Below, piece by piece: positions 1-10,393 of a stretch of DNA of 64,000 nucleotides. Positions within the stretch are counted from its first letter, which is position 1. Each line of letters begins with the position of its first letter. The stretch spans positions 238,501 through 302,500 of the forward strand of contig JAVDOI010000118.1 in the NCBI GenBank assembly GCA_032191485.1, written 5' to 3'. Made by a program: the position numbers and the translations under genes. Source of the stretch: Leptoclinus maculatus (taxonomy: Eukaryota; Chordata; Actinopteri; Perciformes; Stichaeidae). Below the pieces are notes generated by a model. That model was given only the letters and a program-made list of their open reading frames with translations, was not told where the DNA came from and ran no database searches.

Positions 1-686
1 TAAACATTTACACGAACAGGCATTTCGCCATGTATTTATTAATGACTTAGTTTTATGTCCGTGTATTTTGTACTTTTGTAACATGTGAAGTTCTCAATAA
101 AGTTCTTGAAATAAAAGAATTCTGCATTTCCTGCGCTGCACAGTTTGAGAAATACTGGACTACTGGAACAAAGAAATAAACTCACTCTCCTTCCACCTTA
201 GCTAGGCTAACGTTAGCATATAGCAGACACCTGTAACGCCTGGAAGGGTGTAGCCAATCGGAGGCAGAGTAAGGGGCGGGTCTTCCCACAAGGCATTGTG
301 GGTCGATGCACCCAGCGAGTCATGATAGTCTTTCCCATCAAAAACATGTCAAAGAAACAAGACAGCAGTCATTTTGTCCATGTTGTTGTCAGTGGATTCA
401 TTGAGACTTTGTGGTGAGTAACAGACAGATTACATCCTACAGAGCACATAGAAGTAACACAACCAGACTGAGAGACAAAGGTTTAGTGTAGAACCTGTGC
501 TATGGGCGGGAAGCTAGTGGCCTCTGTGACCCACTTCTGCATCCTGTCCCCTCCATTTACTGCCTGGTAATAATCAAAATAATATGTTGTTATAATAAGT
601 AGTAGTTAGCAGCATCGTGTTCCAGCCTTTGGTGGGGAAACACTCGAGACCCCTCACGGATGCAGCGAGCATAAATCACTCTTAAG
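1..686. other. Non-coding flank, no gene recognised
   Basis: No coding exon is seen. AATAAA-like hexamers near positions 97 and 110 could be the 3' end of a transcript that starts outside the window, but no reading frame supports this. The stretch around 240-310 (a GC-richer block) resembles dispersed repeats common in fish, from memory only. The region ends at the target-site duplication of the hAT element that starts at 687. Confidence 0.4.
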
Positions 687-1079
687 CAGTGGCGGCTGGT
701 GGAAAATGTTCTTGGTAGGGCTGTGCCACATCCAATCAATTTCAGCAAACATCCCAGAATGATTTAATGCAAACAAATTAAGGTATCAAACACGCATTAC
801 TACTTTGCAGTTAAATATTTAACATTTATTCCAACACGAAAAAAAGCAGTAAATAACACTTTCACAAACACGTCAGGACATCTTATTTTAGTCACCCTCA
901 CAGGGAATTCAGTATAATATAATATATATAACATATAATAATATTCTGTATAATATAATAATATATATATATATCATATAATATTCTGTATAATATAATA
1001 ATATATATATCATATAATATTCTGTATAATATAATAATATATATATATATATATCATATAATAATATTCACTATAATAT

Positions 1080-1144
<65 letters not shown>

Positions 1145-1909
1145 ATATATATATATATATATATAACTATATATCCATTTCTCAGACAGGTGCTTCATGT
1201 CCCTCACTCCCTAACTGTCCATGCTGGTTCTGTCCCCGTTGTTTTAAAAAGATAAATAAGTTATTCTCATGACGTCATCCAGCTAGTCAAACCTGTCTGG
1301 TGTACAGCTAGTAGAGAAGCTTCATGTACTGCTTCTCTTTCCTGCTAGTCTGCTGTCTGATTGTGAGGTCAGGCTGATCTGGGATCAGCTCTTTCAGTAG
1401 TTTCTCCTCTCAGTTCTCCTCTCAAACGGGTCTTGGAGGAGTAGTGCTCACACTGGCGCTCTCCTGTAGAGACTTCTCCTGACGAGAACGCGCAGCTTGG
1501 GGCAGGAAAAAAACTGCCCCAAGCTGAATCTATTTGAGGACGCTGATTGGCTGAATTGTATGTCACTCATTTATATCTTTACTCAGCATTGGCTAAACTG
1601 CTTTATAGACCCGCCTCTTTGGGGCAGTTTTTCCAGCGCCCCAGCAGCTGAGACGTGCACACACAGAGAGGAAGAGCAGACAGGCAGAGAGGACAAGCAG
1701 GAAAAGCATATATTTACCGCAGATATCATATTTTACACATATTACTGGGTGATTCCATGTTTCAAAAACACAAATATTGACAATTTGTATAGTTTATTTT
1801 TATTTTAAATTTTATTTTTATTTATATTTTTAATTTTATTTTTATTTTTATTTTTTGTAGCTCTAGGGGGGGCGGCGCCCTAGCGCCCTCTATGGACCAG
1901 CCGCCACTG
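687..1909 (+). mobile_element. Non-autonomous hAT element, copy 1
   Basis: The element starts CAGTGGCGGCTGGT and ends with the reverse complement, a 14-bp terminal inverted repeat. It is flanked by the 8-bp direct repeat CTCTTAAG (679-686 and 1,910-1,917). An 8-bp duplication and CAGTG-type ends are the hallmark of hAT transposons. The interior has no transposase; it holds a (TA)n/(CA)n microsatellite (about 905-1,165) and an AT-rich tract near the 3' end. A nearly identical copy in opposite orientation lies at 9,218-10,393. Open frames inside are low-complexity or chance frames. It must have been mobilised by a transposase encoded elsewhere. Confidence 0.9.
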
Positions 1910-2356
1910 CTCTTAAGGTTGTAAAAGGAGGAAGTGTTTAGGAGAGGAGACAAGGACAGGTTTAAAGAGTCTAAGCAATTGTCACAACAAATATTACCCT
2001 TTAATCTACTCTTCTGTGATTGGCTGAAAAGAAAGGAGACGTCGAATAAACATTCTTGTTTTTAAATGCAGGTTCAACTGTCTGAATATAAATGTAACAA
2101 CATCCACATAAGTTTTGATGAAAATTGCAAATACATTTAAAAACAAATGTGTATTTTTATTACATTTGCTTAAAACAACAAATATGTGTCTATTTCTCCA
2201 GGATTCCAGGTTGAAGGAGATCACACATCAACAGGTAAATAGAGAAAGAAAAGAGAAAGAAAGAACCAATGAAGCAGAATCAGCAGTCAAGTTTTAGTTT
2301 GATATTTTATTAATTAAATGTATTTCTTTACTGACGACTCTCTTGTTTCTCTTCAG
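1910..2356 (+). other. Intron of SRCR receptor gene, possible mini-exon
   Basis: This is intronic sequence upstream of the first visible SRCR exon. A short segment at about 2,203-2,235 has a plausible acceptor (TTTCTCCAG) and a donor-like GTAAAT and could be a tiny linker exon; nothing else supports it. The remainder is AT-rich with no recognisable domain. Confidence 0.3.
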
Positions 2357-2641
2357 AACCTGTCAGGTTGGTGGGAGGAGACAGTCGCTGTGCAGGAACA
2401 CTGGAGGTGAAACATCAAGGAGACTGGAGACCAGTAATTGACTATCTCTGGACCCTGAAGGTAGCAGCTGTTGTCTGTAGAGATCTGGACTGTGGCTCTG
2501 CTGTTTCTACCAGACGGAGAGAGGAGTCCTCAGAGAGATCTGTGTGGTGGATCAGGTCTGACTGTGTTCACTCTGGATCTGCTCTGAAGGATTGTTTAAG
2601 ATCATCTTCCTCTTCCTCCATCGTGGATCTCACCTGCTCAG
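2357..2641 (+). CDS. SRCR exon, type b, copy 1
   Basis: One exon encodes a whole scavenger receptor cysteine-rich domain. It starts after a polypyrimidine-CAG acceptor, ends at a GTAAGC donor, and is phase 1 at both ends, so modules can be added or lost without a frame change. The translation begins EPVRLVGGDSRCAGTLEV and ends with the LTCS motif typical of SRCR ends. Only six cysteines are seen, against eight in group B domains; the usual early Cys after the WRPV stretch is missing. A WW pair and SDCVHSGS mark this subtype, which recurs at 5,692 and 17,440. It would lie outside the cell and bind ligand. The exons before it in the gene are not in the window. Confidence 0.85.
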
Positions 2642-2989
2642 GTAAGCCCATCAGTGACATCATCTATGACAGTGATGTATCCAGGTTGACACATGCAGCA
2701 GCTAGAATGTCAGCAGACTTGTCTGATGAGCTGCTGCCTCAGTAAATCAGGTGCTGAATGCACCAAGATATCTTGATATGAAACCTCCATGTCTGCTGCT
2801 TCAGGAGTCCTCTGGGCCGACCACCAACCAGCCTGAGAGGACTCCTCCTTCAGCTCCACAGCTTTCTTATTCACTGGTTTCCACCAGCAGCTTCTTTGGT
2901 TTCCACCATAACAGGCACCAATGACCTACTGGACACAACTTAGAGCAGCTCAGCCGGGGGATCGTCAGCCCCATCTCTTTTACATTTTA
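2642..2989 (+). other. Intron sequence, no gene
   Basis: The first ~35 bases after the donor match the same position after the other type-b exons and then diverge. No coding potential or repeat was recognised in the rest. Confidence 0.5.
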
Positions 2990-4437
2990 GGGATCATTTT
3001 ATAAACACATTTATTTTTGACAAATGTTTTTTATTGTCTTTTCCACAATACACAGACACAAACAAAAAGCAGGACAAGGCACATCAAAAGGTACACAGGC
3101 ACTTGAAGACATTTTAAATAAAGATATCAAGATATCATTGGCATGTTTTGTTGTTGGACGTTACTGACTGTTTCTCAGCAAAAACAAGAATAAAAACAAC
3201 AGTAGAGGCTGACAGATATGTACATGCACAGATAGATATATAGTATACCCCACAAATAGAATGCTCCCACATTCCCTAGTGTGATCAGTGAGAGAAGAAA
3301 GAAGAAAGAAAAGAAAAACAGGGAAGGGAAACAAAAAGGAAGAAAGGGGAAACGGTAGACTACAGGGTTGCAACAAAATCTTCCCCCTCCAGAAACTTCA
3401 TAAATGATCCCCAAATCTTTACAAAGATGTTATATTTCCCTTTAACTACATATGTAAGTTTCTCTAGGGCAAGGCACTGAATCAGTCCCTCTATCCAATT
3501 TCGTTTGCTCGGCCTGTGAACAGTTTTCCAAGCCATTGCAATTTTATGTTTAGCTTCAAGAAGACAAAATATGACCATCTTCTTTTTGCTATTGTTAAGT
3601 GTACAGTTAGCTGGGAAACACCCAAAAAGACAGAGTTTTGGACATAATGGAAGTTGTTCGTTGATACAAATAGATACAATTGTAATAATCTCTTTCCAGA
3701 AATCTTGAATGAGGGTGCATTCCCAGAGGCAATGAGACAGGCTACCTTTATGTATACCACATTTAACACAAGCATCCAGTGTATCGGGGTACATGCGATG
3801 CAGTAACTCTGGAGTAATGTATGTTCTCATCACCCATTTATACTGGAGAAGCTTGAATCTTGAGTTTATTGTTTGGACTTGACCCTGTAGACACATGTCC
3901 TGCCACTCTTCTACAGTGATGTCTTCATTTAGGTCTGAACACCATGCTGTCCTTTTGTCATCTGAGGATTCTTTTGCTGCAGCTATGATAGTCTGATAAA
4001 ACTTTGAGATCAGTCCAGCTGATCCATACTGGTTTAAAGCTATCTTTTCTAAAGAATTTAGAGGGGGGAGATTTACAGAGTTCTGTGTCTTTGTTATGAA
4101 GCTTCTTATCTGGAGATACTTGAAAACATGTTTTGTAGCTGTGCTAAACTTTAGCTAGATCTCATTAAAACTTAAAAGAGTACGAGTATCACAATCATAC
4201 AAATCTGAAATCTTTCCGATACCTCTGTCTGCCCATAACTTAAAACCAGGGTCGTTAGTACCTGGCGTAACGTTTCTGTTCCCCCAGATAGGTGAATATT
4301 GGGATAGAGGAGTTTTTTCCCCAAGATAACTTAACACCTCATGCCATACTGTCAGCGTATTTTTAACAAAGGGGTTTGCAGTGTGTTTCTTCAAAGTGGC
4401 TAAGTTTGCTGAGTAAAGGTAGAGGTACAAGGGGATT
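2990..4437 (-). mobile_element. 5'-truncated L1 retrotransposon (ORF2 C-terminus)
   Basis: On the minus strand two fragments in different frames (4,430 to 4,155 and 3,896 to 3,360) read as the C-terminal part of an L1-type ORF2 after the reverse transcriptase domain. The second contains the conserved cysteine box CVKCG...HCLWEC followed by IQDFWKEI, typical of fish L1 proteins. A noncoding 3' tail runs to about 2,990. The endonuclease and most of the RT are absent, as in ordinary 5' truncation. The frame breaks show it is dead. Its 5' end coincides with the start of the duplicated SRCR block at about 4,438. The exact 3' end and target duplication were not resolved. Confidence 0.75.
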
Positions 4438-5275
4438 TTAAAGGTGACTTACATAAAAAGTTAAAATTTAAAAGTGTGTGTGTGTGAAGGCATGTGCAGT
4501 GACGCATGGCCAAGGTGACCTGGCAGACATTAATGCGACAGCAGGCCTCAAGGCCTGTGAGAAGGGTTAGGAAGGTTCAGGTCCGAGACTGTTACATATT
4601 ACCTAGACAGTACCTGTCCTTACTTAACCACGAGGTCCCCTGGAAAGTCCCTGCACATGAGTGTGTGTGTGTGTGTGTGTGTGAGTGTGTGTGTCAGTCT
4701 ATGTCGTAACTGCACATCCGTGCAGCAGGCGCCGTCTTACAAGAGTCACAGAGCCCTTTGCCTCTTTCAGTTACTTTTTTGTTTTACTGTATTTTTCATT
4801 CATTGTTTTGCTGAGCAGCAATATGGTGCCGTTAACACCTAATAACCAGGGCCTTCCGTGCAGAAAGAATCCACAATTTCGCAAATACTCCAGCTCATCT
4901 AACAGTTAGCACAACATGATGAACCCAGTAGCACTAATCCGTCTCTGAGCTTCTGTGCACCGTTTTGTAATGCAGCTCCAAAGTGCTCTACTGTGGTAAG
5001 ACCACGCTCACATTGTAGACAAGACAGACGCTGTTTGAATCTCAGTGAACATGAAGAGAATCCTCCTCCAGTCTGACTAAATATGTTAACTTTATCATCT
5101 TTTGATATTTGTGTTTTGAGCTAACTTAGCCAGCTGGTTATTGATTATTATTATTATAATTATTATTGACTTATTGTATTATTTAATGAATCTCTGAATT
5201 GTTGTTTCATGACATCTTGTTATTTAGTGTCTGGTGTCTTCTCTCTCTCTCTTTCATCTTCTATCATCTCTCCAG

Positions 5276-5599
5276 ACTCTGTCAGGCTGGTGAATGGGAC
5301 TAGTCTGTGCTCAGGCAGACTGGAGGTGAAGTCTAACCAGTCTAACCAGTCTAACCAGTGGTGGTCCTCAGTGTGTGAAGATGACTTTGACCAGCAGGAT
5401 GCAGAGGTGGTCTGTAGGGAGCTTGGCTGTGGGGCTCCTTCAGTCCTCCAGGGGGCGCTCTATGGAGAAGTGGAGGCTCCAATGTGGACCAAAGAGTTCC
5501 AGTGTGGAGGCCATGAGTCTGCTCTCCTGGACTGTAGAAGCTCAGGCTCAGATAGAAACACCTGCTCACCTGGCAAAGCTGTTGGACTCACCTGCTCAG
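5276..5599 (+). CDS. SRCR exon, type a, copy A
   Basis: This is a phase 1-1 exon encoding a canonical group B SRCR domain. It begins DSVRLVNGTSLCSGRLEV; the mid-domain motif AEVVCRELGCG and the final GLTCS are plainly readable. Eight cysteines are present at the expected spacing. An internal TCTAACCAG triplet repeat encodes SNQSNQSNQ in a surface loop, giving three NQS/NQW stretches. The domain is extracellular and would be a ligand-binding module. It lies 92 bp upstream of its type-b partner. It differs from copy B by, for example, His versus Asn in the GG(H/N)ESALLDC motif. Confidence 0.9.
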
Positions 5600-5691
5600 G
5601 TAGAAGAGGAGCTGCAGCTTTGATCTGGTTCATTTCTGTTCTACTGAAACTCACTTTGTTCTTTACTGACGACTCTCTTGTTTCTGTTCAG

Positions 5692-5976
5692 AACAACCTG
5701 TCAGGTTGGTGGGAGGAGACAGTCGCTGTGCTGGAACACTGGAGGTGAAACAGGGAGACTGGAGACCAGTAGGTGGCTATGACTGGACCCTGAAGAAAGC
5801 AGCTGTTGTCTGTAGAGATCTGGACTGTGGCTCTGCTGTTTCTACCAGACGGAGAAAGGAGTCCTCAGAGAGATCTGTGTGGTGGATCTACTCTGACTGT
5901 GTTCGCTCTGGATCTCCTCTGAGAGAGTGTTTAACATCATATTCCTCTTCCTCCATCGTGAATGTCACCTGCTCAG
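5692..5976 (+). CDS. SRCR exon, type b, copy A
   Basis: This phase 1-1 exon follows a CTGTTCAG acceptor and ends at a GTAAGC donor. It starts EQPVRLVGGDSRCAGTLEV; relative to the other type-b exons it has an extra CAA codon at the start and lacks one codon in the KQGDW stretch (KHQGDW elsewhere). It has the reduced six-cysteine pattern and the VWWIYSDCVRSGS motif of this subtype. Both indels are whole codons, so the reading frame is preserved, consistent with selection for an open frame. Confidence 0.85.
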
Positions 5977-6518
5977 GTAAGCCCATCAGTGACATCATCT
6001 ATGACATCATCTCTGACAGCAATGTTTCCAGTATGTTCCTTCCTCTGTCACAGTGACAGTTGTGGTAGTAAATATTCCTATACCCTCTTTGCGTGAGTCT
6101 CTTAATGCTGAAATAAATAATACTGAAAACCAGGTTGTCTTTTAAGTATTAATTCTCTCAGAGAAGGTTCAATCATCACAACAGAATGCGTACAGTCTCA
6201 GTGAGGAAGAACCAAGAACAAAGTGAACAAGCTTCCTTCATACAGAATGAGCAAAGGTGGGCCGATGGCCAATGTTACAGACATTTGGTCTCAGACTGAT
6301 AGAAACAATGAACAACAAACAGCCAGCAACCCAAACAAGCGGCCCAAAGGCCTTGGTGCTGGAACATTCTCATACAACACAGTTAGTTATCTTTGTGAAC
6401 AGGCAAGGGAGAATTCTTCTTCTGCATACCAGAGACACGGTGAAGTTCAACAAAGTTCAGAGTAAAACTACTTATGCATGAATACAATATACTGAGTAGA
6501 AATATATACTAAGTTAAA
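5977..6518 (+). other. Intron inside duplicated block, no gene
   Basis: This is intronic sequence shared with copy B at 17,725-18,255. Two overlapping short open frames (about 6,223-6,481) recur in copy B but have no splice signals or recognisable domain; their conservation is explained by the recent duplication. Confidence 0.5.
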
Positions 6519-6539
6519 GTCTCTCTGTCTCTGTCTCTG

Positions 6540-6574
<35 letters not shown>

Positions 6575-6587
6575 GTCTCTCTCTCTG

Positions 6588-6634
<47 letters not shown>
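6519..6634 (+). repeat. (CT)n / (CTCTGT)n microsatellite, 5' side
   Basis: A pyrimidine tract of CTCTGT hexamers grades into pure CT. It directly precedes the 5' end of the Tx1-like retrotransposon. The equivalent site in the duplicated block at 18,256 has no CT tract. Confidence 0.95.
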
Positions 6635-6637
<3 letters not shown>

Positions 6638-6809
6638 AGAGTGGTGGTGGACAGCGTGGTGAGTTTTGCTAAATGTTTGGTGATTTTTCTCAAACTTTTC
6701 TTCAATCTCTCTTCATAGTTCACTGTGTGATTGAGTTGTGGTGGTTTAAGGTTGTTTTCGGTGTATTTTGGTGTTTTGGGCGGACAGAGAACCGTGTTTC
6801 TTGTCGGGC

Positions 6810-8255
6810 ATGGCGTCCTCTGAGACGCCGTCCATGTCTTTGAGGCATGGAGTTCGGGTTCAGCCCGACCCGTGTGTCCCGGTAGAGGCGGTTCTCCTGG
6901 CTGTGGGAGACCGTGTGGGACACGCTAACCTGTCCTATGCCTCCAGGATGAACAGAGGTGTGCTGGTGTTTCTGAAAGAGGAGCGTTTTGTGGCGGAGTT
7001 AATATCGAGCGGCGTCTCTCTGAACGGCGTGTATCTGCAGGTTTCCCCGCTCGCAGTGCCCTCCACCCGGGTCACCGTCTCAGGTGTTCCCCCGTTCATC
7101 CCCAACCAGCTGTTGGAGCGAGAGCTGCAGCGCTTCGGGAAGCTGGCGAGCAGTTTCAGGAATGTGGGTCTGGGTTGTAAAAACGAGAAACTGAAACATG
7201 TCCAGTCCTTCAGGAGACAGGTGTTCATGTTCCTTACCTGTCCTTCACAGACGCTGGAGGTCTCCTTTAGGGTGAAACACGGGGAGGGACACTACATGGT
7301 GTACGCTAGCACAGGTAGCATCAGGTGCTTTGAGTGTGGGGATGTGGGGCACAAGCGGACCGCTTGTCCTCGCAGGCCGGCCGAAGGGCGCCCCGAGCCG
7401 GGGGCCGTACCGGCGGAGGAGCTCGATCACACCGGAGCTCCGCTAAACAACGAGCCGGCGGAGGTCGCTGCTCCGCGGGGGGGCGATGACCCGCCGACCG
7501 GTGCCGAGGCCGAGGAGGGGCATAGCGGGCAGACAGACGGTCAGGACGGGGAACAGAGAGCTGATTCAGGCGGAGACAAAGTTATTGTTGAGAACTCAGC
7601 TGTTCTGAGTCTCACAACAGAGGGAAGGAAAGAAGCAGAGGGAAGGAAAGTAGCAGAGGAAAGGAAAGAAGCAGAGGGAAGGAAAGTAGCAGAGGAAAGG
7701 GAAGAAGTAGAGGGAAGGAAAGAGGTAGAGGGAAGGGAAGAAGTAGAGGGAAGGAAAGAAGTAGAGGGAAGGAAAGAAGTAGAGGGAAGGAAAGAGGTAG
7801 AGGGAAGGAAAGTGGCAGAGGAAAGGAAAGTAGCAGAGGAAGCTATGAGGGAGAGTGGAGGAGGCAGCAGTAAAGGGCCGACAGCTGAAGCTGACCAAAG
7901 TCAGGCTGCTGGTCCAGAGGAGAGTGGGGGGGCTTGTGTTGAGGAGGAGGAGATGGAATATGACTCTGACAGTCTCTCTGTCACAGACTCACAGTCTCAT
8001 GGTGGAGATCTGTATAAACTGGAGGAAATGAATGACTTCCTGGACGAAACATTTGGGAAAACTGTAGACGTTTTACACTATTTTCCAGACGCAAACAAAT
8101 TCATGAAAACTGTTACGACATTACAGAAAGAGGTTGATGTGGATGATTTAGATGGAAAGAAACGTTTCCGTCTAAAGAAGCTCATGACGAGTCTCAGAAA
8201 GCTGAAGAAGGGAGATAAAGGGAAAGGTTCCAAAAGGTTAAAAACCTCTAAGTGA
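6810..8255 (+). CDS. Tx1-like retrotransposon ORF1 (nucleic-acid binding)
   Basis: The ATG at 6,810 opens a 481-residue frame; a longer frame upstream lacks an ATG. The N-terminal ~165 residues resemble the RNA-binding region of Tx1 ORF1 proteins. A CCHC zinc knuckle (CFECGDVGHKRTACP) sits near residues 173-187. A proline/alanine-rich acidic linker follows, then a highly charged region at about residues 270-345 built of EGRKEV-type hexapeptides encoded by an 18-bp repeat, then a lysine-rich C-terminus. The protein would coat the element RNA. The frame is intact. It ends four bases before the ORF2 ATG, suggesting termination-reinitiation. Confidence 0.85.
   Translation: MASSETPSMSLRHGVRVQPDPCVPVEAVLLAVGDRVGHANLSYASRMNRGVLVFLKEERFVAELISSGVSLNGVYLQVSPLAVPSTRVTVSGVPPFIPNQLLERELQRFGKLASSFRNVGLGCKNEKLKHVQSFRRQVFMFLTCPSQTLEVSFRVKHGEGHYMVYASTGSIRCFECGDVGHKRTACPRRPAEGRPEPGAVPAEELDHTGAPLNNEPAEVAAPRGGDDPPTGAEAEEGHSGQTDGQDGEQRADSGGDKVIVENSAVLSLTTEGRKEAEGRKVAEERKEAEGRKVAEEREEVEGRKEVEGREEVEGRKEVEGRKEVEGRKEVEGRKVAEERKVAEEAMRESGGGSSKGPTAEADQSQAAGPEESGGACVEEEEMEYDSDSLSVTDSQSHGGDLYKLEEMNDFLDETFGKTVDVLHYFPDANKFMKTVTTLQKEVDVDDLDGKKRFRLKKLMTSLRKLKKGDKGKGSKRLKTSK
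7615..7845 (+). repeat. Coding 18-bp minisatellite in ORF1
   Basis: Tandem 18-bp units of the type GAGGGAAGGAAAGAAGTA encode repeated EGRKEV/EERKVA hexapeptides. The units are in frame and purine-only on this strand. Confidence 0.85.
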
Positions 8256-8259
8256 GTCC

Positions 8260-9217
8260 ATGATGAATGTGTTTCACTTAATCTTTCTGTTACTGTTTCT
8301 TCTAGCTGTCTACATCACCGCTCTTTTTCATTTCTCAATGCACAAGGTGAGGGTTGGCTCTTTAAATATTAACGGTGGGAGGGACCGACAGAAGAGGGCG
8401 GTCACTGCAGACATGATCACACAGAAACGACTAGACATCGTTTTCCTGCAGGAAACGCACAGCGACCCACATAATGAGGTAGACTGGGGTTTGTGGTGGA
8501 AGGGCCAGTATGTCCTGTCTCATGGGACCAACCTGTCTGCAGGTGTAGCCGTTCTGTTCTCACCTGGGCTGGATGTTAACATCATCTCCTCCACAGAGAT
8601 AGTGACAGGCAGGGCTTTAGTGGTCAGAGCATCAATACAAAACATCACTTTTGTTTTTATTAACATCTATGCTCCAAACCAGGGCTCACACAGAACGGAC
8701 ATCTTCCACAAACTCAAAGATGTCCTGCAGCAGTGTGATCACAACGACTGTGTAGTGATGGGGGGGGACTGGAATTGCACCATAAATTCCTTATTAGATA
8801 GAACAGGAGAGGAACCTCACCTACAGTCATCTGCCACCTTATCACAGGTGATTGCAGAGGCAGGTGTGATGGATGTATGGAGGGTGAAACATCCCCGGGC
8901 TAGACAGTACACATGGGTGAAGGTGTTGGATGGGAACATTAGGGCAGCCAGGCTGGACAGGGTTTACATATCTCGTAGTTTTAGTAACCGGTTATTGAAC
9001 AGTCACATTTACCCAGTAGGATTCACTGACCATCACCTCGTCACTTTAGATGTTCACACCTCACCAACCACCAAAGGCAGCTCATACTGGCACTTTAACG
9101 TTAAGCTGCTTCAGGACAGAGATTTCTGTGAAAAGTTTGAGGCTTTCTGGGGGATCTGGAGAGCAAAGAAGAGTGACTTTGAGTCCCTGAGTCAGTGGTG
9201 GGATGTAGGGAAGGCAC
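8260..9217 (+). pseudogene. Tx1-like ORF2, endonuclease part, cut by hAT
   Basis: The frame opens at 8,260; the ATG at 8,338 (MHKVRVGSLNING) matches the usual start of the endonuclease fold better. Apurinic-like endonuclease motifs are readable: LNINGG, FLQETHSD, VVMGGDWNCT, RLDRVY and FTDHHLV, covering the metal-binding and catalytic Asn, Glu, Asp and His positions. This domain nicks the target DNA and determines target choice. The frame is interrupted after about 316 codons by the hAT insertion at 9,218. Removing the hAT plus one 8-bp duplication (1,184 bp) puts the endonuclease in frame with the downstream RT, so the insertion alone explains this break. Confidence 0.85.
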
Positions 9218-9956
9218 CAGTGGCGGCTGGTCCATAGAGGGCGCTAGGGCGCCGCCCCCCCTAGAGCTACAAAAAATAAAAATAAAAATAAAAATAAAAA
9301 TAAAAATAAAATTTAAAATAAAAATAAACTATACAAATTGTCAATATTTGTGTTTTTGAAACATGGAATCACCCAGTAATATGTGTAAAATATGATATCT
9401 GCGGTAAATATATGCTTTTCCTGCTTGTCCTCTCTGCCTGTCTGCTCTTCCTCTCTGTGTGTGCACGTCTCAGCTGGCTGGGGCGCTGGAAAAACTGCCC
9501 CAAAGAGGCGGGTCTATAAAGCAGTTTAGCCAATGCTGAGTAAAGATATAAATGAGTGACATACAATTCAGCCAATCAGCGTCCTCAAATAGATTCAGCT
9601 TGGGGCAGTTTTTTTCCTGCCCCAAGCTGCGCGTTCTCGTCAGGAGAAGTCTCTACAGGAGAGCGCCAGTGTGAGCACTACTCCTCCAAGACCCGTTTGA
9701 GAGGAGAACTGAGAGGAGAAACTACTGAAAGAGCTGATCCCAGATCAGCCTGACCTCACAATCAGACAGCAGACTAGCAGGAAAGAGAAGCAGTACATGA
9801 AGCTTCTCTACTAGCTGTACACCAGACAGGTTTGACTAGCTGGATGACGTCATGATAATAACTTATTTATCTTTTTAAAACAACGGGGACAGAACCAGCA
9901 TGGACAGTTAGGGAGTGAGGGACATGAAGCACCTGTCTGAGAAATGGATATATAGT

Positions 9957-10008
<52 letters not shown>

Positions 10009-10393
10009 ATATTATAGTGAATATTATTATATGACATATATATTATTATATTATACAGAATATTATATGATATATATATTATTATATTATACAGAATATT
10101 ATATGATATATATATATATTATTATATTATACAGAATATTATTATATGTTATATATATTATATTATACTGAATTCCCTGTGAGGGTGACTAAAATAAGAT
10201 GTCCTGACGTGTTTGTGAAAGTGTTATTTACTGCTTTTTTTCGTGTTGGAATAAATGTTAAATATTTAACTGCAAAGTAGTAATGCGTGTTTGATACCTT
10301 AATTTGTTTGCATTAAATCATTCTGGGATGTTTGCTGAAATTGATTGGATGTGGCACAGCCCTACCAAGAACATTTTCCACCAGCCGCCACTG
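9218..10393 (-). mobile_element. Non-autonomous hAT element, copy 2
   Basis: The same 14-bp terminal inverted repeats as at 687-1,909 are present, in opposite orientation. The 8-bp target duplication GAAGGCAC is exact (9,210-9,217 and 10,394-10,401). The interior matches copy 1 nearly base for base except for length changes in the TA/CA microsatellite (about 9,955-10,170). It is nested inside ORF2 of the Tx1-like element and is therefore younger than it. There is no transposase. Confidence 0.95.

Larger units (their letters stand above)
4438..6518 (+). repeat. Duplicated SRCR block, copy A
   Basis: From TTAAAGGTGACTTACATAA to ACTAAGTTAAAG this block matches 16,190-18,255 almost base for base, including the GT microsatellite near 4,660, the introns and two SRCR exons. 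Differences seen by eye are single substitutions, small indels and microsatellite length. It looks like a recent segmental duplication inside the SRCR gene. The 830 bp before the first exon contain no exon that I can support. Confidence 0.9.

Noticed and set aside
1010..1207. Tyr/Ile/Val-rich open frame on the minus strand
   Set aside because: It is translation of the (TA)n/(CA)n microsatellite inside the hAT element.
6223..6481. Short frames conserved between duplicated blocks (with 17,959-18,217)
   Set aside because: Their conservation is fully explained by the recent block duplication; no splice sites or domain support them.
6514..6723. Arg/Glu-repeat frame on the minus strand (also 13,422-13,649)
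   Set aside because: Pure translation of the CT microsatellites.
6768..6809. Upstream extension of retrotransposon ORF1
   Set aside because: The first codon at 6,768 is TTG; the first ATG is at 6,810 and matches the expected N-terminus.
7596..7898. Phe/Pro/Leu-repeat minus-strand frame
   Set aside because: Antisense shadow of the ORF1 minisatellite.
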